This document shows positions 35,901-47,103 of a DNA stretch of 64,000 nt, piece after piece. The first letter of the stretch is position 1. Each line of letters begins with the position of its first letter. Under the pieces are notes generated by a model, which saw only the letters and a list, made by a program, of their open reading frames with translations, was not told the origin of the DNA and made no database searches. Made by a program: the position numbers and the translations under genes. The DNA is from Stereocaulon alpinum (taxonomy: Eukaryota > Ascomycota > Lecanoromycetes > Lecanorales > Stereocaulaceae), in NCBI GenBank assembly GCA_018257865.1, contig JAEUBA010000032.1, positions 248,001-312,000 of the forward strand. Direction: 5' to 3'.

Positions 35901-37318
35901 CACACCGCGTTGGTGTGGGGAATGCTTCCTCAGCCGCACCAGAAGCTTCTATGCGCTACAGCCTAATGCAGGCATTGGACGAGGGATAGTACAGACGATG
36001 GTCTTCGTAGCAGGAAACTCTTTGCTGCCACCGCCTTTTCGCTGATAAAGCACACTACTTGAGCGCACTGTGTGCAAGGCTTTATGCACCTGCCAGAATT
36101 CAAATACTCTCGTAAACGGCGGAAATATGAGGAGGCAAGCTGATGCCAAAGCACGGCTTCTCCGGTAGTGATGGCGGTGATGAACAATCGTTCGTAAAGT
36201 ATGCACTTACGATGGTCAGAGTAGGTTACCAACAATGTCGGTACCCTAAGGGCTATCGTCCATCTTGAGGCCATGGATTTAGATCCATGGATCCCATGAC
36301 AACGGTAACTTTCCAACAGTGTTCTGACCGCCAGTTCAGGTCCATTGTCATATGGCGCACAGCACAGCCCACCCTCATCTCTGTGCGCATGGGTAAGGTA
36401 GGCGTAGGTGTAGGACTCGGCAGGATTGTGACGACGCCCAGCGGTAGCGATCGTGATTAGATATGCCATTAATAGACATGCTTCAGGCGAGCTGGGAATG
36501 CTGGCTAAGTCCAAGAAAGACCTATTCTCAGTTTAGCTTGGGCTGATATCAACCAAGAATGGATTGGCGGCCGCAGCTATAGGTGCAGCCCTACACATTT
36601 TCTATTGTTAATCCACACTAAATGTGCATGAAGTGTGACTAAGTCCACAATCCGCAGTCAGGCCCGAAGGTCTCGTGGATTTCCAAAGTTTATTGACACG
36701 CTGCAGCGAATGCAGACCTCTTGTCATTGGTGCTTGATGATGTGCAGGAAGGCACTTCAGCCCGTCTACTTGGATCTTGAACTTCCACACCACATCGCAC
36801 GTTGTAACCTCAGAGCACCACACGCTACTACCCCAGCCAGGCAACGAACCAAAATTGGAACCTCAAGCCTCTATTTGCTGTTCGCCTACAGGTGCTTGGG
36901 TAGGCAGACCCTGTCATTTCGGAGGGGGCGGTCTTGTCTCGGACCCCCGTGTTTGTACTCGAGCCTTAGCGAGGAAGGCTGCAAGTGATGATTAATATTC
37001 GGTCGACGTTTGAAGCCATTCCATACCCTGCATCTGCACTCTCGGTTCATTCCATGCCACCATGTGGGAACAGGGATTAGGCTCTTGCGAGAGGCCCAGC
37101 TCGTGCATACCGTAGTTTAAGATGTACGAATTCTTATAAACGCGGGACCATGGTTACTCCGCCGCGATATATTAACACTCCTCTGCCTGCCCTTTATTCA
37201 CTCACTTTTCTCTCACACCATCTCGGATACGTCCGGTATATTCCCCATCCAACAACCTTCCCTGGTATTCCTTGCCTGCCTTCCCACACTCTGACCTGTT
37301 CTCCTTCAACCTTTATCA
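32952..37318. other. Gene-poor 4.4 kb upstream of the bZIP gene
   Basis: No gene could be recognised on either strand. The longest frames are a minus-strand 184-codon ORF at 33883-33329, a minus-strand 100-codon ORF at 34188-33886, and a minus-strand 183-codon ORF at 36514-35963. None shows a domain, a signal sequence or convincing splice partners. Base composition remains like that of the genes around it, so it is not RIP-affected repeat. The last 200 bp before 37319 are pyrimidine-rich with TATAAA-like sequence near 37134. It may hold a long bZIP leader or non-coding RNA. Confidence 0.35.
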
Positions 37319-38387
37319 ATGGGGAATATGCAGCGTCACAACACTTACTCGCTTCCTTATGGGGGACCGACATCTCCAAAATACTCTTCATCGCACAGTA
37401 CTAGCAGCGCTTTCAGCGCTAGTGCCAATCCTAACGAAGACTGGACAAAAATATCAGACCTCGCTGAAAGGCGAAGAATACAAAATAGGATCGCCCAACG
37501 CAACTATCGTAAGCTTCCGAAATTAGCTGAGCTTTGAATTGATCAAGGAGTACGCGCTGACCAATACTTAGGGAAGAAGATAAAGAGACGTCTCGAAGAC
37601 CTCGAGCGAAGAGCCGGTTCATCGTCAGCATCTCCCGAGCAATCACATGCGGAGCTGGCCCCCATCATCGAAGCTAAGCAATCCCACCAAAGGAACGAGA
37701 ATGGAGTCAAAAGGCAGAGATCGAAGCAGGACTCTGCTGCACGAGGCCGACGTAGATCGCCGGAGCCATCTTATCCTCCAATAAAACACGAACGATCAGA
37801 TCCTTCCTATGGCAGAGACTTCTCCGTCTCGCCTCCACCCTCATATAGCTACCCTTATTCATTACCAGAGCCTGTCACCCACGCACCGTATCCACAGCAT
37901 GCGCCATTCAACACTCTTCCTGCGCCTTATCCCAGCTATTCCGGACAGTCGCAATATCTCCCGACCACTCTGCCTAGCATGGCTCAATACGATCTCGGGT
38001 CATCGAAGAACGGCTATCTCGACGACGAGATGCTTGGCCAGTATGAAACCAGTTATGCGCCGTTCGGTAGCATGGATCTGCCAATGCAGCAGTCTTATCC
38101 GGACTCCAACGCTCATGTAAATCCCCTTGAGTATCATTTCCGATTTCAATAACTCTCCAATTTTCCGATGTCTTTCTTTATTTCCTTTGAAAGAGAGTCG
38201 ACTTCACGACCTGTGGCGGTCTTTGTCGGTCAACGTGTCATAAGCTTATGACTGACGGTATATTTGCCAGACACCGCCATTATCGCATTCACACTCGTTC
38301 GAATACTCAAGGGGTGGTTCGCCATCGATGGGCTTCCCGGGAACACCAGCTTCGATACCAGATTCACCCCGCTTGGTCATTCGATAG
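37319..38387 (+). CDS. Fungal bZIP transcription factor
   Basis: DNA-binding regulator. Exons 37319-37508, 37572-38116 and 38271-38387 give 283 aa. The basic region is split by intron 1: RRRIQNRIAQRNY, then after splicing RKKIKRRLEDLERRA. It keeps the N..A..NYR signature used for DNA contact. The leucine zipper is short, as in the fungal group with the same RIQNRIAQRNYR motif. Pro/Ser/Tyr-rich sequence follows (SYSYPYSLPEP), a likely activation region. The last exon reads TPPLSHSHSFEY and ends PRLVIR. Its target genes cannot be told from sequence. A long gene-free region lies upstream, compatible with complex regulation. Confidence 0.88.
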
Positions 38388-39045
38388 GGACGGCGAGAAG
38401 TATGTGCATCAAAGAAGCATCGGCGTATGAGATTGCTGTAGTGTTGGAAGGTATGGTCTGGATTTGCCCCTAGCCTCACCAAAACCTGGATCCAAAAATA
38501 ACGAGCTGATGAACACTGTTTCCAATATCCCATGTACAATAGCTCAACAAGTATGTAGATTTTCAATCCAAAACCTTGCCTCAGGCAGGATATGAACCTC
38601 CTGCATCCTCGTCCAGTCAACCGTTGCTTGAGTGTTGGTAATTCGTCAGCAGACTAGCTTGTTCCTTGGTGCGTTGTTTCGTCCGTTGTTTCGCTATGTA
38701 GTATCCGGCTCGGCTTCCGTGTTAGTTATCATTCTCTGTAAGAGGATAGGAGGCCTGAAGGTCGTTCGGCAAAGACGGAGTATACGAGGTGACCAATGGT
38801 CGCCGCGATCTAAGTAATTACGGCCTGTATCGCTGAGCCTCGCCGCAAAGGATTCTTCATGTGCCAAGTCCGTAATCACTAAACATTGAAGCCGACAAGA
38901 GCTGTGCAGTCTGATGAAACATCGGGAGGGCGGAGACTCGGGGAATGCCAGGCAACTACACTAACCGCTTAAGCATTAGCCCTGATCTAGTGCGATTTGT
39001 CGAAAATATCCAGTTCAGTACAGAGGCCTCACTAAGCTTGACAAT
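38388..39045. other. Intergenic, bZIP to NOP4
   Basis: 658 bp, tandem. It contains the bZIP 3' UTR and the NOP4 promoter. No clear motif was seen. Confidence 0.4.
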
Positions 39046-41322
39046 ATGTCTCGATTCAAGAGGCAACGCCTGACCGCTGATGACCATGATAAAGTCACTG
39101 CCAGTAGTGACGAAGCTGTTGAATTTGACGCTAACGGAGTACCAGGAAGGGCTGATGTGCAGCAGCCAAAAGAGCAACAAGGGCGCTCGCTGTTCGTGAG
39201 TGCGCTGCCCGCAACTGCAACAACCGAAAGTTTGACGAACCTCTTCTCCCATTCTTATCCGATCAAGCATGCTACGGTCGTCGTTGACCCAATCACTAAA
39301 AATTCCAAGGGCTACGGGTTCGTGACTTTTGCCGACGTCGAGGATGCTCAGACTGCGAGAGAAATCTTCAATGGGTCTTTGTTCGACGGCCAGAAGATCA
39401 AGGTCAAAACTGCACAGCCTCGACAACGTCAAGCAAATGAGGATGGATCTACTTCTGCGCCGAAAAGGATTATTGGGCAGCAAAAGCCAGATTTCCAGCC
39501 ACCGCCGAAGCTGATTGTACGAAATCTGCCATGGACAGTCAAAGACTCAGACGGTTTGGCGGCTCTATTTAGAAGCTACGGCAAAGTGAAACATGCAATC
39601 ATACCCAAGAAAAAGCCAGGTCTGTCAGCCGGATTTGGATTCGTCGTGTTACGAGGGAGGAAGAATGCGGAAAGGGCTTTATCAGGGGTCAATGGAAAAG
39701 AGATCGAAGGCCGGACTCTAGCTGTGGACTGGGCTGTGGAGAAGGTAGTTTGGGAAACCCTGCAAAAAGGCCATCTAGAGGCCCAGGAACAGAGTCCAAA
39801 TTTCAGTGATTCTCCAGACGACCATAGCGAGGAAAGCGTCAAGTTCGAGGAGAATGAGGCCGTCATTGTCGGTAATATACCTCATGGTGATGTCGAGCAG
39901 CAGAATGTTTCGGACAGTGAGGTTGATGAGGACGATAACAAAGACATGCTTGATGATGGTGACCTCAGTGGGCACTCAACAGCCCAGACAACGAGGAACA
40001 GCTCATCAACCTTGTTTATTCGAAACCTTCCATTCACTGCCGACGATGGACTACTGCTCGAACATTTTACCTCGTTCGGACCTGTAAGATATGCAAGGGT
40101 CGTACTCGATCACACCACCGAACGTTCAAAGGGCACCGGATTTGTCTGCTTCTACAACCTGCAAGATGCGGATGCTTGTCTTCGGGAAGCCCCTCGTATA
40201 CAGCCCTCCATAGGCCACACTAGCACAGCAAACAAAGGTGCAAATACGTCTTCCACCAAGCAATCTTTGCTCGAAGATCCGAGCGCCGACCTGTCTGGAC
40301 GCTATACACTTGAAGGACGAGTCCTCCGTGTGACTCGAGCCGTTGATAGGGCAGAAGCTACACGACTCACGTTCGCAGGCAACACTTTACGTGATGCACG
40401 GGATAAAGACCGGCGAAGACTCTATCTGCTCTCAGAAGGTACCGTGCCATCCGGTACTCCTCTGTACGATCAGCTCTCAGCATCTGAGGTAAAGATGCGA
40501 GAGGACAGCGCAAAACAGCGGCAATTACTCATCCGGACCGACCCAGCACTTCACCTTAGCTTGACACGACTCTCAGTCCGCAATCTCCCTCGCAGCGTTA
40601 CCTCCAAAGATCTTAAAGCGCTCGCTCGAGAGGCTGCTGTTGGCTTCGCAGGCGACGTTAAAGCTGGTACGCGAAGGCAATTGTCAAAGGAGGAGCTCGC
40701 CCGAGGTGGGGAAGAGATGAAAGAGGCGGAGCAGGTTCGTAAGACGAAAGGCAAGGGTATTGTAAAGCAAGCGAAGGTCGTTTTCGAGGGTCGAGAAGGT
40801 GGAAAAGTTGCTGAACATAGTGGTGCCGGTCGAAGTAGGGGGTATGGTTTCATTGAGTACTCCTCCCACAGGTGGGCTCTAATGGGTCTTCGGTGGTTGA
40901 ATGGGCATGCAGTAGGGCGTTCTCAGGGCACTCCGGCAACGAAAGGCCCTACGCCAGCAGCAGCGGAGAGGAAGAAGCAGCTTATTGTCGAATTTGCCAT
41001 CGAAAACGCGCAGGTTGTTGAGAGACGCCACGAAAGGGAAGCTAAAGCTAGGGAGAGGTCAAAGCTTGTCTCAGAAAGACGCGAGAAAGGCGAACTTCCA
41101 GCAGCGACGTCAAGGACGTTGAGCAAAGACCAATTGATGGCGAAGACAAGGAAAGGAACGAAGAGGAAGCGAGGGTCCAACTCGGCTGCTTCCGAACAAA
41201 TCGACGCAGTTTCGACCAGTGCAGTCGAGACACATTTAGACAAAAGCGCCAAGAGACAACAGATTATAGGGAGGAAGAGGATGTTGCGAAAATCAAGAGC
41301 TAAGGCAGCTTCTTCTGGCTGA
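39046..41322 (+). CDS. NOP4: Nucleolar RNA-binding protein NOP4 (RBM28 homologue)
   Basis: Required for 60S ribosomal subunit maturation in yeast. Intronless, 758 aa. Four RRMs are seen. RRM1 lies around 47-120 (SLFVSALPATATTESL, GYGFVTF). RRM2 lies near 158-230 (LIVRNLPWTVKDSDG, GFGFVVL). An acidic spacer (SEVDEDDNKDMLDDGD) precedes RRM3 from about 323 (LFIRNLPFTADDG, GTGFVCF), which has a long insertion. RRM4 starts near 505 (LSVRNLPRSVTSKDL, SRGYGFIEYSSH). The C terminus is strongly basic (RKGTKRKRGSN, GRKRMLRKSRAK), a nucleolar localisation feature. Length and RRM order fit the family. Confidence 0.93.
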   Translation: MSRFKRQRLTADDHDKVTASSDEAVEFDANGVPGRADVQQPKEQQGRSLFVSALPATATTESLTNLFSHSYPIKHATVVVDPITKNSKGYGFVTFADVEDAQTAREIFNGSLFDGQKIKVKTAQPRQRQANEDGSTSAPKRIIGQQKPDFQPPPKLIVRNLPWTVKDSDGLAALFRSYGKVKHAIIPKKKPGLSAGFGFVVLRGRKNAERALSGVNGKEIEGRTLAVDWAVEKVVWETLQKGHLEAQEQSPNFSDSPDDHSEESVKFEENEAVIVGNIPHGDVEQQNVSDSEVDEDDNKDMLDDGDLSGHSTAQTTRNSSSTLFIRNLPFTADDGLLLEHFTSFGPVRYARVVLDHTTERSKGTGFVCFYNLQDADACLREAPRIQPSIGHTSTANKGANTSSTKQSLLEDPSADLSGRYTLEGRVLRVTRAVDRAEATRLTFAGNTLRDARDKDRRRLYLLSEGTVPSGTPLYDQLSASEVKMREDSAKQRQLLIRTDPALHLSLTRLSVRNLPRSVTSKDLKALAREAAVGFAGDVKAGTRRQLSKEELARGGEEMKEAEQVRKTKGKGIVKQAKVVFEGREGGKVAEHSGAGRSRGYGFIEYSSHRWALMGLRWLNGHAVGRSQGTPATKGPTPAAAERKKQLIVEFAIENAQVVERRHEREAKARERSKLVSERREKGELPAATSRTLSKDQLMAKTRKGTKRKRGSNSAASEQIDAVSTSAVETHLDKSAKRQQIIGRKRMLRKSRAKAASSG

Positions 41323-42090
41323 ATCGTGTTAGCAATCTCACGTCATCCCAGCCCGCCCACCTAACCAAATACCTTGCTTTGACTTTGGCATACCTATACC
41401 TTACTCAGGCTGTTATAACAGCCCACCACAATCGATATCACAGCGTTGTCACTGATAGTTACGGAACTTCACGATCACTTTCATGATGGAGTTCATCATG
41501 CACGTCGCCCAAAACGGTAATTCTCTATATTTTTTCATTGCCATATTCAACACGATCATGGTCCCCCCGTTTGCCTCGTGCGCTATCCTTACGCAGGTCA
41601 GACAATAAGTCGGCTCCTGCTCGAGTAGACAACCATCCGTAGCCAAGTGTTTTGGCTCTGCTCCTGATAACCTTGCATAACCATTTCTACCTGTCCCTTC
41701 TAACGACAGGTACATCTGCGCAAAGTTCAGTCCAACTCTTACAAATTCAAGTCACCCCATTACGGTTGCTCTGTATGAAGGCTGTCTGTCGTCCAACAGT
41801 ACGTCAAAGTGGCGATTTCTAGCAGAGCTGGAGGGGCTGGAGGCACAATGGTTTAGTAGGAGAATTATAAAAACTACATATCTCCATCAAGCCACTTGTG
41901 TTTCAATGATTAGAATCTTTAAATCAAGACTTGCACACCAGCTTCTCTATCGCCCACATATCGTGTGGAGACAAACCTTGCCATCTGAATTGTTACGAAA
42001 CCCAGCCCGGGTAACACCGTATTGCTGCACTTGAATCTCAAATTGGAACGTTGTCGGGCTGAGCTACAGGGCGGCATCGAACGAGATCTG
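41323..42090. other. Intergenic, 768 bp
   Basis: NOP4 3' side. It has small ORFs only (for example minus 41715-41449). Nothing recognisable was found. Confidence 0.35.
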
Positions 42091-42537
42091 CTACGGAGTT
42101 ACTTGGAGCTGATCGCTTATCGACGGGGCCATCAGCTCCACTGTCGATTCGCCTATTGCCATATCTCCCGCAACGATCCACTGCACATCTGCATCGGGTC
42201 AAGCAAATGACACGCAAATGAGTACATCCTCGTGATCGCTGGGCCGAATGCGCGCATGGCACTACGTACCCTCGAGTGTGATAGTGTTGGTGGCGGATTC
42301 CAGGGATGATGATTTGTTGACGTTGCAATCGTGTGCTGCAGCAGAGGTTTGGGGGCCGGGAGGTTTGGAGGCTCTTCGTGTCGAAATGAAAGTGGAGTGG
42401 GGCGGGTGTAATGTGTTGGTCGTAATTTGTACCAGTGTAATTTGAGAGGAGCGGCCAATCTTGCAACGATTCCAGAGATTTCTAGACCGTCCAGGGTTGG
42501 CGGCAACTCCGAGATACAGCCATCGTATATATGGCAT
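42091..42537 (-). CDS. Hypothetical two-exon protein
   Basis: Found from splice logic rather than ORF length. A GTACGT donor at 42269 and a CTTGAC...GCAG acceptor at 42189 join THR/SER-rich exon 42537-42270 to exon 42188-42091 in phase. The C-terminal residues include GDVQWIVAGDMAIGEST, which has the alternating pattern of a beta-rich domain, and the stop is TAG. The start is uncertain, and an upstream exon in another frame cannot be excluded. I do not recognise the family. It may be a real small gene or the remnant of one. Confidence 0.35.
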
Positions 42538-43094
42538 ATGCAAGGGTCATGCTTTACTAAGGGCAGTGACAAGGCCGACAGAAAGCCCAAGATCTCTACT
42601 ATACTTCCGAATCTGTGTCTGATCATCCAACTTGGCTCGAAGCCTGGCCATCATGGACACCGAACATACGGGATTCATCCAAAGAGCGCAAGAATTGATT
42701 GCTTAGTGATGATGCGTCTCGCGATTCCATTCAGTGACGTCTATGGACCTCTTTCTGCAGCTGCTGCGGGGTCTGGTGCCGCTCAGTCCCAAAGCATCAA
42801 AGGTGGCCACGCACGTGCATAGGAGCATTTAGGCAGCCTACACGAGGCTATGATTGGAGAACAAGGGGCCGGCACGAGTATCTCCGGCGGAGTGGCACCA
42901 CTAGATTGCGAAATCAGATAGCGGGCTCAAAAGCAGCATCCGTGGACAGCCAGGAGTCGGGTCGTAATACAAGGCTGAGCCGACGCACCATTGTTTCATA
43001 CATGAGATCGACATCGTTTATTGCATGAAATCGTCAATGCGTTCGACATTTGTCACACCGAAACAAGGCGTCCCAATGCTAGGCGTCTAGAGCT
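42538..43094. other. Intergenic, 557 bp
   Basis: Lies between the hypothetical gene and the MAPR gene. A 131-codon plus-strand ORF (42427-42822) overlaps the hypothetical gene antisense and has no supporting feature. Confidence 0.3.
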
Positions 43095-43648
43095 CTATGT
43101 CTGCACCTTCCCCACTATATTGTACCGCTTGCTAAAGAACGTGAACCAATCCCTGAGCACCCCCTTCTCTTTCTCCGGCAGATCCTCCCAATCGGGTCTG
43201 CAATCTGCGGGCTTGAGAGACGATTGAGCGAGGGCGCGAGAGGCGTCTTTGCCGGCGAACACTGTATTGCGAATGCAATGGGTCAGCTGCTTTGAGTCCT
43301 CTCTTCTCCGCAAATCGGGCCGAGGTTGGGAAGGCGGGTTGCGAACAATGTGATATGATTTACGTACCGTGGTAGGGGTTATTGGGCGAGTAGGCGGTAT
43401 TGCCGGAAACATCGAAGACGGTGCCCATGATGGCGACGTAGGTTGGGTGCGAGGAGTGGGTGCCTAATGGGAATTGAGGGCAAATTAGCTAAAATCAGCT
43501 TCTTGTGGTAATCATTGCGTAGAACAATCTTGCCGTCGCATTTCGCTAACTCTTCCACCGTGATCGGATCCTCTTTAGGCGGATCAAGCTTGGGAAGGTC
43601 TTTGGGCGTGAACTTCTTAGGCTCGTCGACTTGCCCGCTTTCGGACAT
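43095..43648 (-). CDS. DAP1: DAP1-like membrane-associated progesterone receptor (MAPR) haem protein
   Basis: Cytochrome-b5-like haem protein; yeast Dap1 supports sterol synthesis through P450 Erg11. Exons 43648-43534, 43463-43368 and 43261-43095 give 125 aa. The family signature is plain: DPITVEELAKCDG, HPTYVAIMGTVFDVSG, NPYHVFAGKDASRALA and DWEDLPEKEK. The Tyr in the SPNNPYHVF region is the likely haem ligand in this family. No TM helix is predicted at the N terminus, which is Pro/Lys-rich, as in short fungal forms. Intron 1 must use a GC donor (GCAAGA at 43533): no GT site keeps the frame. Exon 2 was placed by the conserved core. Confidence 0.9.
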
Positions 43649-44139
43649 TGTTGCGACGCACGTAGATGTTGGCTCTCCGGAACGAGCGAGCGAATGGCAG
43701 CGTTTATCGCAGACGATTGTCGAGAGATTGCGAGTGCTGTCGACGTGTTACAGTCACAGCAAGCTTGGATGTGACGGTGGTGTTTCAGATCGCAATAAAT
43801 TCCCTAGTTCTAATCGATAAGGCAGCCCGAAGCATGCTAACAGCCGCGTGGATCCGGCCTACCGTGAGCAAAGCCTACCGCCTGAGAGGAGCCTCAGAGG
43901 ACCCGCTTAGGGCAACCCGCCCCCGGCTTAATGCTGCCTAAAGCCGTGTCTAGAGTATTAACTATTGACATGGGTCCCAGAGGAAGCGTGCGGACATTCG
44001 GCTTCGGATTTAACCCATACACACAGTACCTCTACGCTCTACGAATGGAACTTGAACTTTACCACCACGGAGTCATAAAGGTGGATTGTGGACGCTCGAA
44101 ATAGATGTTCATTGAGTTATCGAGCTACAATGAGTGCAA
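43649..44139. other. Intergenic, DAP1 promoter side
   Basis: 491 bp. It contains the promoter of the DAP1-like gene and perhaps eroded 3' sequence of the neighbouring pseudogene. Nothing else was seen. Confidence 0.35.
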
Positions 44140-45060
44140 TTCATGTAGCGGACTGACGCACATATACTGCTGTATTCCACCGCCTAATCCCCTGTATCAG
44201 CGACCATAAGACGTATGTGCTACAGGAGGGATTACCTAGAACTTTCAGATCCCATGTATCGAGTTGCGAGTCAATGTGGATCCATCGCGACGAAGCCAAG
44301 CGAGGGACCGGCAAAGTGGTAGTGTGATCTCCACCTCATGCAATGATCCGTGGTGCCCGAGACTTCGATGTGGTCTTTGCCTGTGGACCGGAGACTACCT
44401 TCGATAGCTTTGACATATGCTTGAAGCGAAAAAGTGCTCGCCTGTGCTTCCCTCAGCATCGACAATTATGGTATTATTGACACTCTCGAAAAACCATGGC
44501 AGAGCATACCCTATGTGCCTTCTCAAGCTGTTCTAGAGCAACGGTATTGTCGAGAAATGTCAAAGGTGCATCTTCACAGTCCAGAATCGTTGCTCAGCTC
44601 GTCAAAGAGTTCTCGCCTAGAATTATAAGACATTAAGCGAAGAGTTGGCTAATAACAGGGATACTAAATAGACCTCACCCGTGTAAATGCACCATCCAAA
44701 GTGCGGAGCCATTCACCGAGAGCCTTGTCGAATGCCAGTCGGGCAACAGCGAACTCCTGGCCGAGCAATGGCTGACTTGGAAAGTATCAGCTTCTGTGTT
44801 CGCCGTTCCAGCCGGTGCCTGATGTGCATACCGTATCCAAGGGTGCACCAAGGATACATATATCAGTTTCCAAGCGCCCGTCGTCCCCAGAACGCGTTCA
44901 GCAATTGGCGTAGGACAGGCTCGCAAAAGTGGTAAGACCATGGAATCCACTGTCAGTAGAGATATCAATGCCACTATGGTTGCCCACTGGCTGTTGGAGG
45001 GTCTCTACGCTTAGAGCTGCAGGAAGTGCAAGGTCGCAAGCAAAGCCACACATAGGCTGC
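44140..45060 (-). pseudogene. Agmatinase/arginase-family (ureohydrolase) pseudogene
   Basis: Read with introns removed, minus-strand segments align in order with fungal agmatinases. STDSGFHGLTTFASLSYANC (near 44960-44900) is followed by a TGA. Then comes ETDICILGAPLDT, a 56-bp intron (44831-44776), ARPGVRCCPTGIRQGSR and a second TGA. After another intron-like stretch come a third TGA and LDCEDAPLTFLDNT with ALEQLEKAHR. Finally APRIIA, a fourth TGA (44338-44336), the metal-site motif GGDHTTTLP and HIDSQLDTWD. The last two are the Mn-binding signatures. Downstream, LGGGIQQYM fits the next block, but the C-terminal half is missing. Four TGA stops plus truncation mark it as dead. The true ends are approximate. 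Confidence 0.75.
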
Positions 45061-45332
45061 AGATTCCTTTGACGGGTTAGTTGAGCAAGAAATCTACCAA
45101 GTAGTCCTTACAAACCAAGGTGAGAGGCCATACTTGGTAACGATTCCGAAATCTCATTCATCAGAGTATAGCAAGAACTTGGCGCCGTAGTGGATATTAG
45201 CTCCATATACCCAAATGGGACCTGCCCCAAACCCGACTTTGTGCTTTTACATACATCGCCCAAACCTCCAAATCGAATGCTGCCTTCCATAACTACCAAA
45301 TGCTCCAAAGGGGGTATATGTATATAGAAAGT

Positions 45333-47103
45333 TTAAGCATACAATGTAGAACTCAGCGTCACAACCACGTAGATGACAGCCCCTTTTTCGTCCTTGCACG
45401 GCGTCCAGTGTGTGAAGAACTTGTCGTCCCCTTTTGAACGTGCCAATGATCGAAGAGTAAAGAGGTTGATGCTTGCCGAAATAGCCTGTCCATGTTTCAA
45501 GGCGTCTTTTACCTTTGTTTTGTATTCTCGCGGTAGGGATGCTGTGTGCTGGCTTAGGAACTTGAAGATGTTGCTGCCAACGAAGTCATGGCTGCTGTTG
45601 TTGGTTATACCAAGGATGTCCACAATTCCGAGCGAGTAGTGCTGGATGGCGAAGGTGTCATACTTGACGACCAGGTACTGTAGGGTGTTAGTATGGACAG
45701 GAAGGTCACGAAGAAGGCATCCATGGTCTCACCTTTGAGTAGGCTGTATAGAAGATTTCCATCTGGGTCCTGAAATTCATCTTCTCAATCTGTTTGAGCA
45801 GACCTTGTTCCATACCGTCTCCTCGTACTTCTACTCGCCTTGTGCTTGTGGGAAGCTGGGAACCGGTCTCCTTTCGGGTGAAGCCTAGGAAGCTCTTTTT
45901 CTGCTTAGTCTCTCTGATCGATTTTGCAGATTCTTTGTCATCTTCCGACTCGTCAGACATTGAGAGGATCTTGAGAACATCGGTATTGCTGCGGATGGTC
46001 GTCGAACAATTGATCTGGCCTCCAATGAAGTAGCATAATTTGCCGTTCGCGTCAAACAAGGGCGCTAATCTTGCGGTGAGACACAAGACTCGAAGAGTAG
46101 TTGAACGGGACAAGCTTACCGACATACAGAAGGTTCCAGAATGGTTCTCCGCTTTTCTTGTAGTTCAGTAGTAACTCGACCGTTTCTTCTCTGGCTTCAA
46201 TCGAAGCTTTGAGTCGCTTCGTTGCAGTTCGATCTGTATAATTTCCCTGAAGAAAGCGGCAATTGCGGGGCACGACCTCGTTCCTGGTATAGCCAGTGAC
46301 ACTCACAAAGCCATCCGACGCGTAGAGTATTGGATTGTCTGCCTTACTGAGTTTCATCAGTTAGTCCCAATTTTGGCACACATGGTGACGTGGGTTGCCC
46401 TACTTTGGATCTGTCAGACAGAAGCAGTCCCCCAGGCCTTGATATCTGCTGCGATCGGTCGACAAAGCTTTGGAGGCGCTGTTGGTCATTTGGTACTTAA
46501 CGAAGCGTGGGTATACAGCGGTTCTCAGGATGTTCTCAACATTGTCTTGTGCTTCGGTGAAGATCGACTCCATCGAGGGCAACGTGGATGTAGTAGCTGC
46601 TTTGATGTCCGCATTGATCCTTTTCAGCGCATTAGTTGCGACACCTATCTGTTTGGGGGCTTCGGTGGCAGTATAGGAATACTGAATGTCGGTCATTATT
46701 GTCGCCAGTTCGTCTAGTAGCATATTGTAGCGGTCCACCTGTAGGACGACTATCCGTTAACAGTTTGTATATAGCTGAGGGTGACGATCCGAACCTTCTC
46801 GAGAAACTCCATATTTTCACCACACATCCGCGCTTGACTGAATTTTAGAAGGCGATGGGCTGTGGTGGGATTGTGCAAAACGATCTGGAAGACCTCGGTG
46901 CTGAAGAAGTCGGCCAGGCCATTGTTGCCTCTATCGACGACTGAACCTGGTATCGGGCTGGAGAAGGAGGCGGAGGGCGGATTGTAGTCTCGCGACAATT
47001 CGCCTCCATTGTTGGAGTAGGATGAGCCATTGCGTTGTGCAAGCTGCATGCGCTGGTCGCCATTGGCGCTGCCATTGCCATTATCGCCGCTTCGAGCGGC
47101 CAT
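45333..47103 (-). CDS. RGS-LOV blue-light photoreceptor (BcLOV4 type)
   Basis: Combines a regulator-of-G-protein-signalling-like helical domain with a flavin-binding LOV domain; Botrytis BcLOV4 is the studied member and moves to the membrane in blue light. Exons 47103-46795, 46738-46404, 46346-46120, 46064-45733 and 45677-45333 give 515 aa. Residues about 35-200 form the helical RGS-like part (GLADFFSTEVFQIVLHN, AVYPRFVKYQM). The LOV core reads NPILYASDGF, GYTRNEVVPRNCRFLQG with adduct Cys244, NYKKSGEPFWNLLYV and YFIGGQINCS with the flavin Gln. After it comes a basic segment KQKKSFLGFTRK, then a PAS-like C domain. Earlier methionines at 47136 and 47124 are alternatives. Signalling output is inferred. 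Confidence 0.88.

Noticed and set aside
35963..36514. 183-codon minus ORF
   Set aside because: No domain, signal peptide, splice partner or clear codon bias. Kept only as a note in the gene-poor region.
44434..44974. Small ORFs in the agmatinase remnant
   Set aside because: They are frame fragments of the pseudogene or its antisense, not separate genes.
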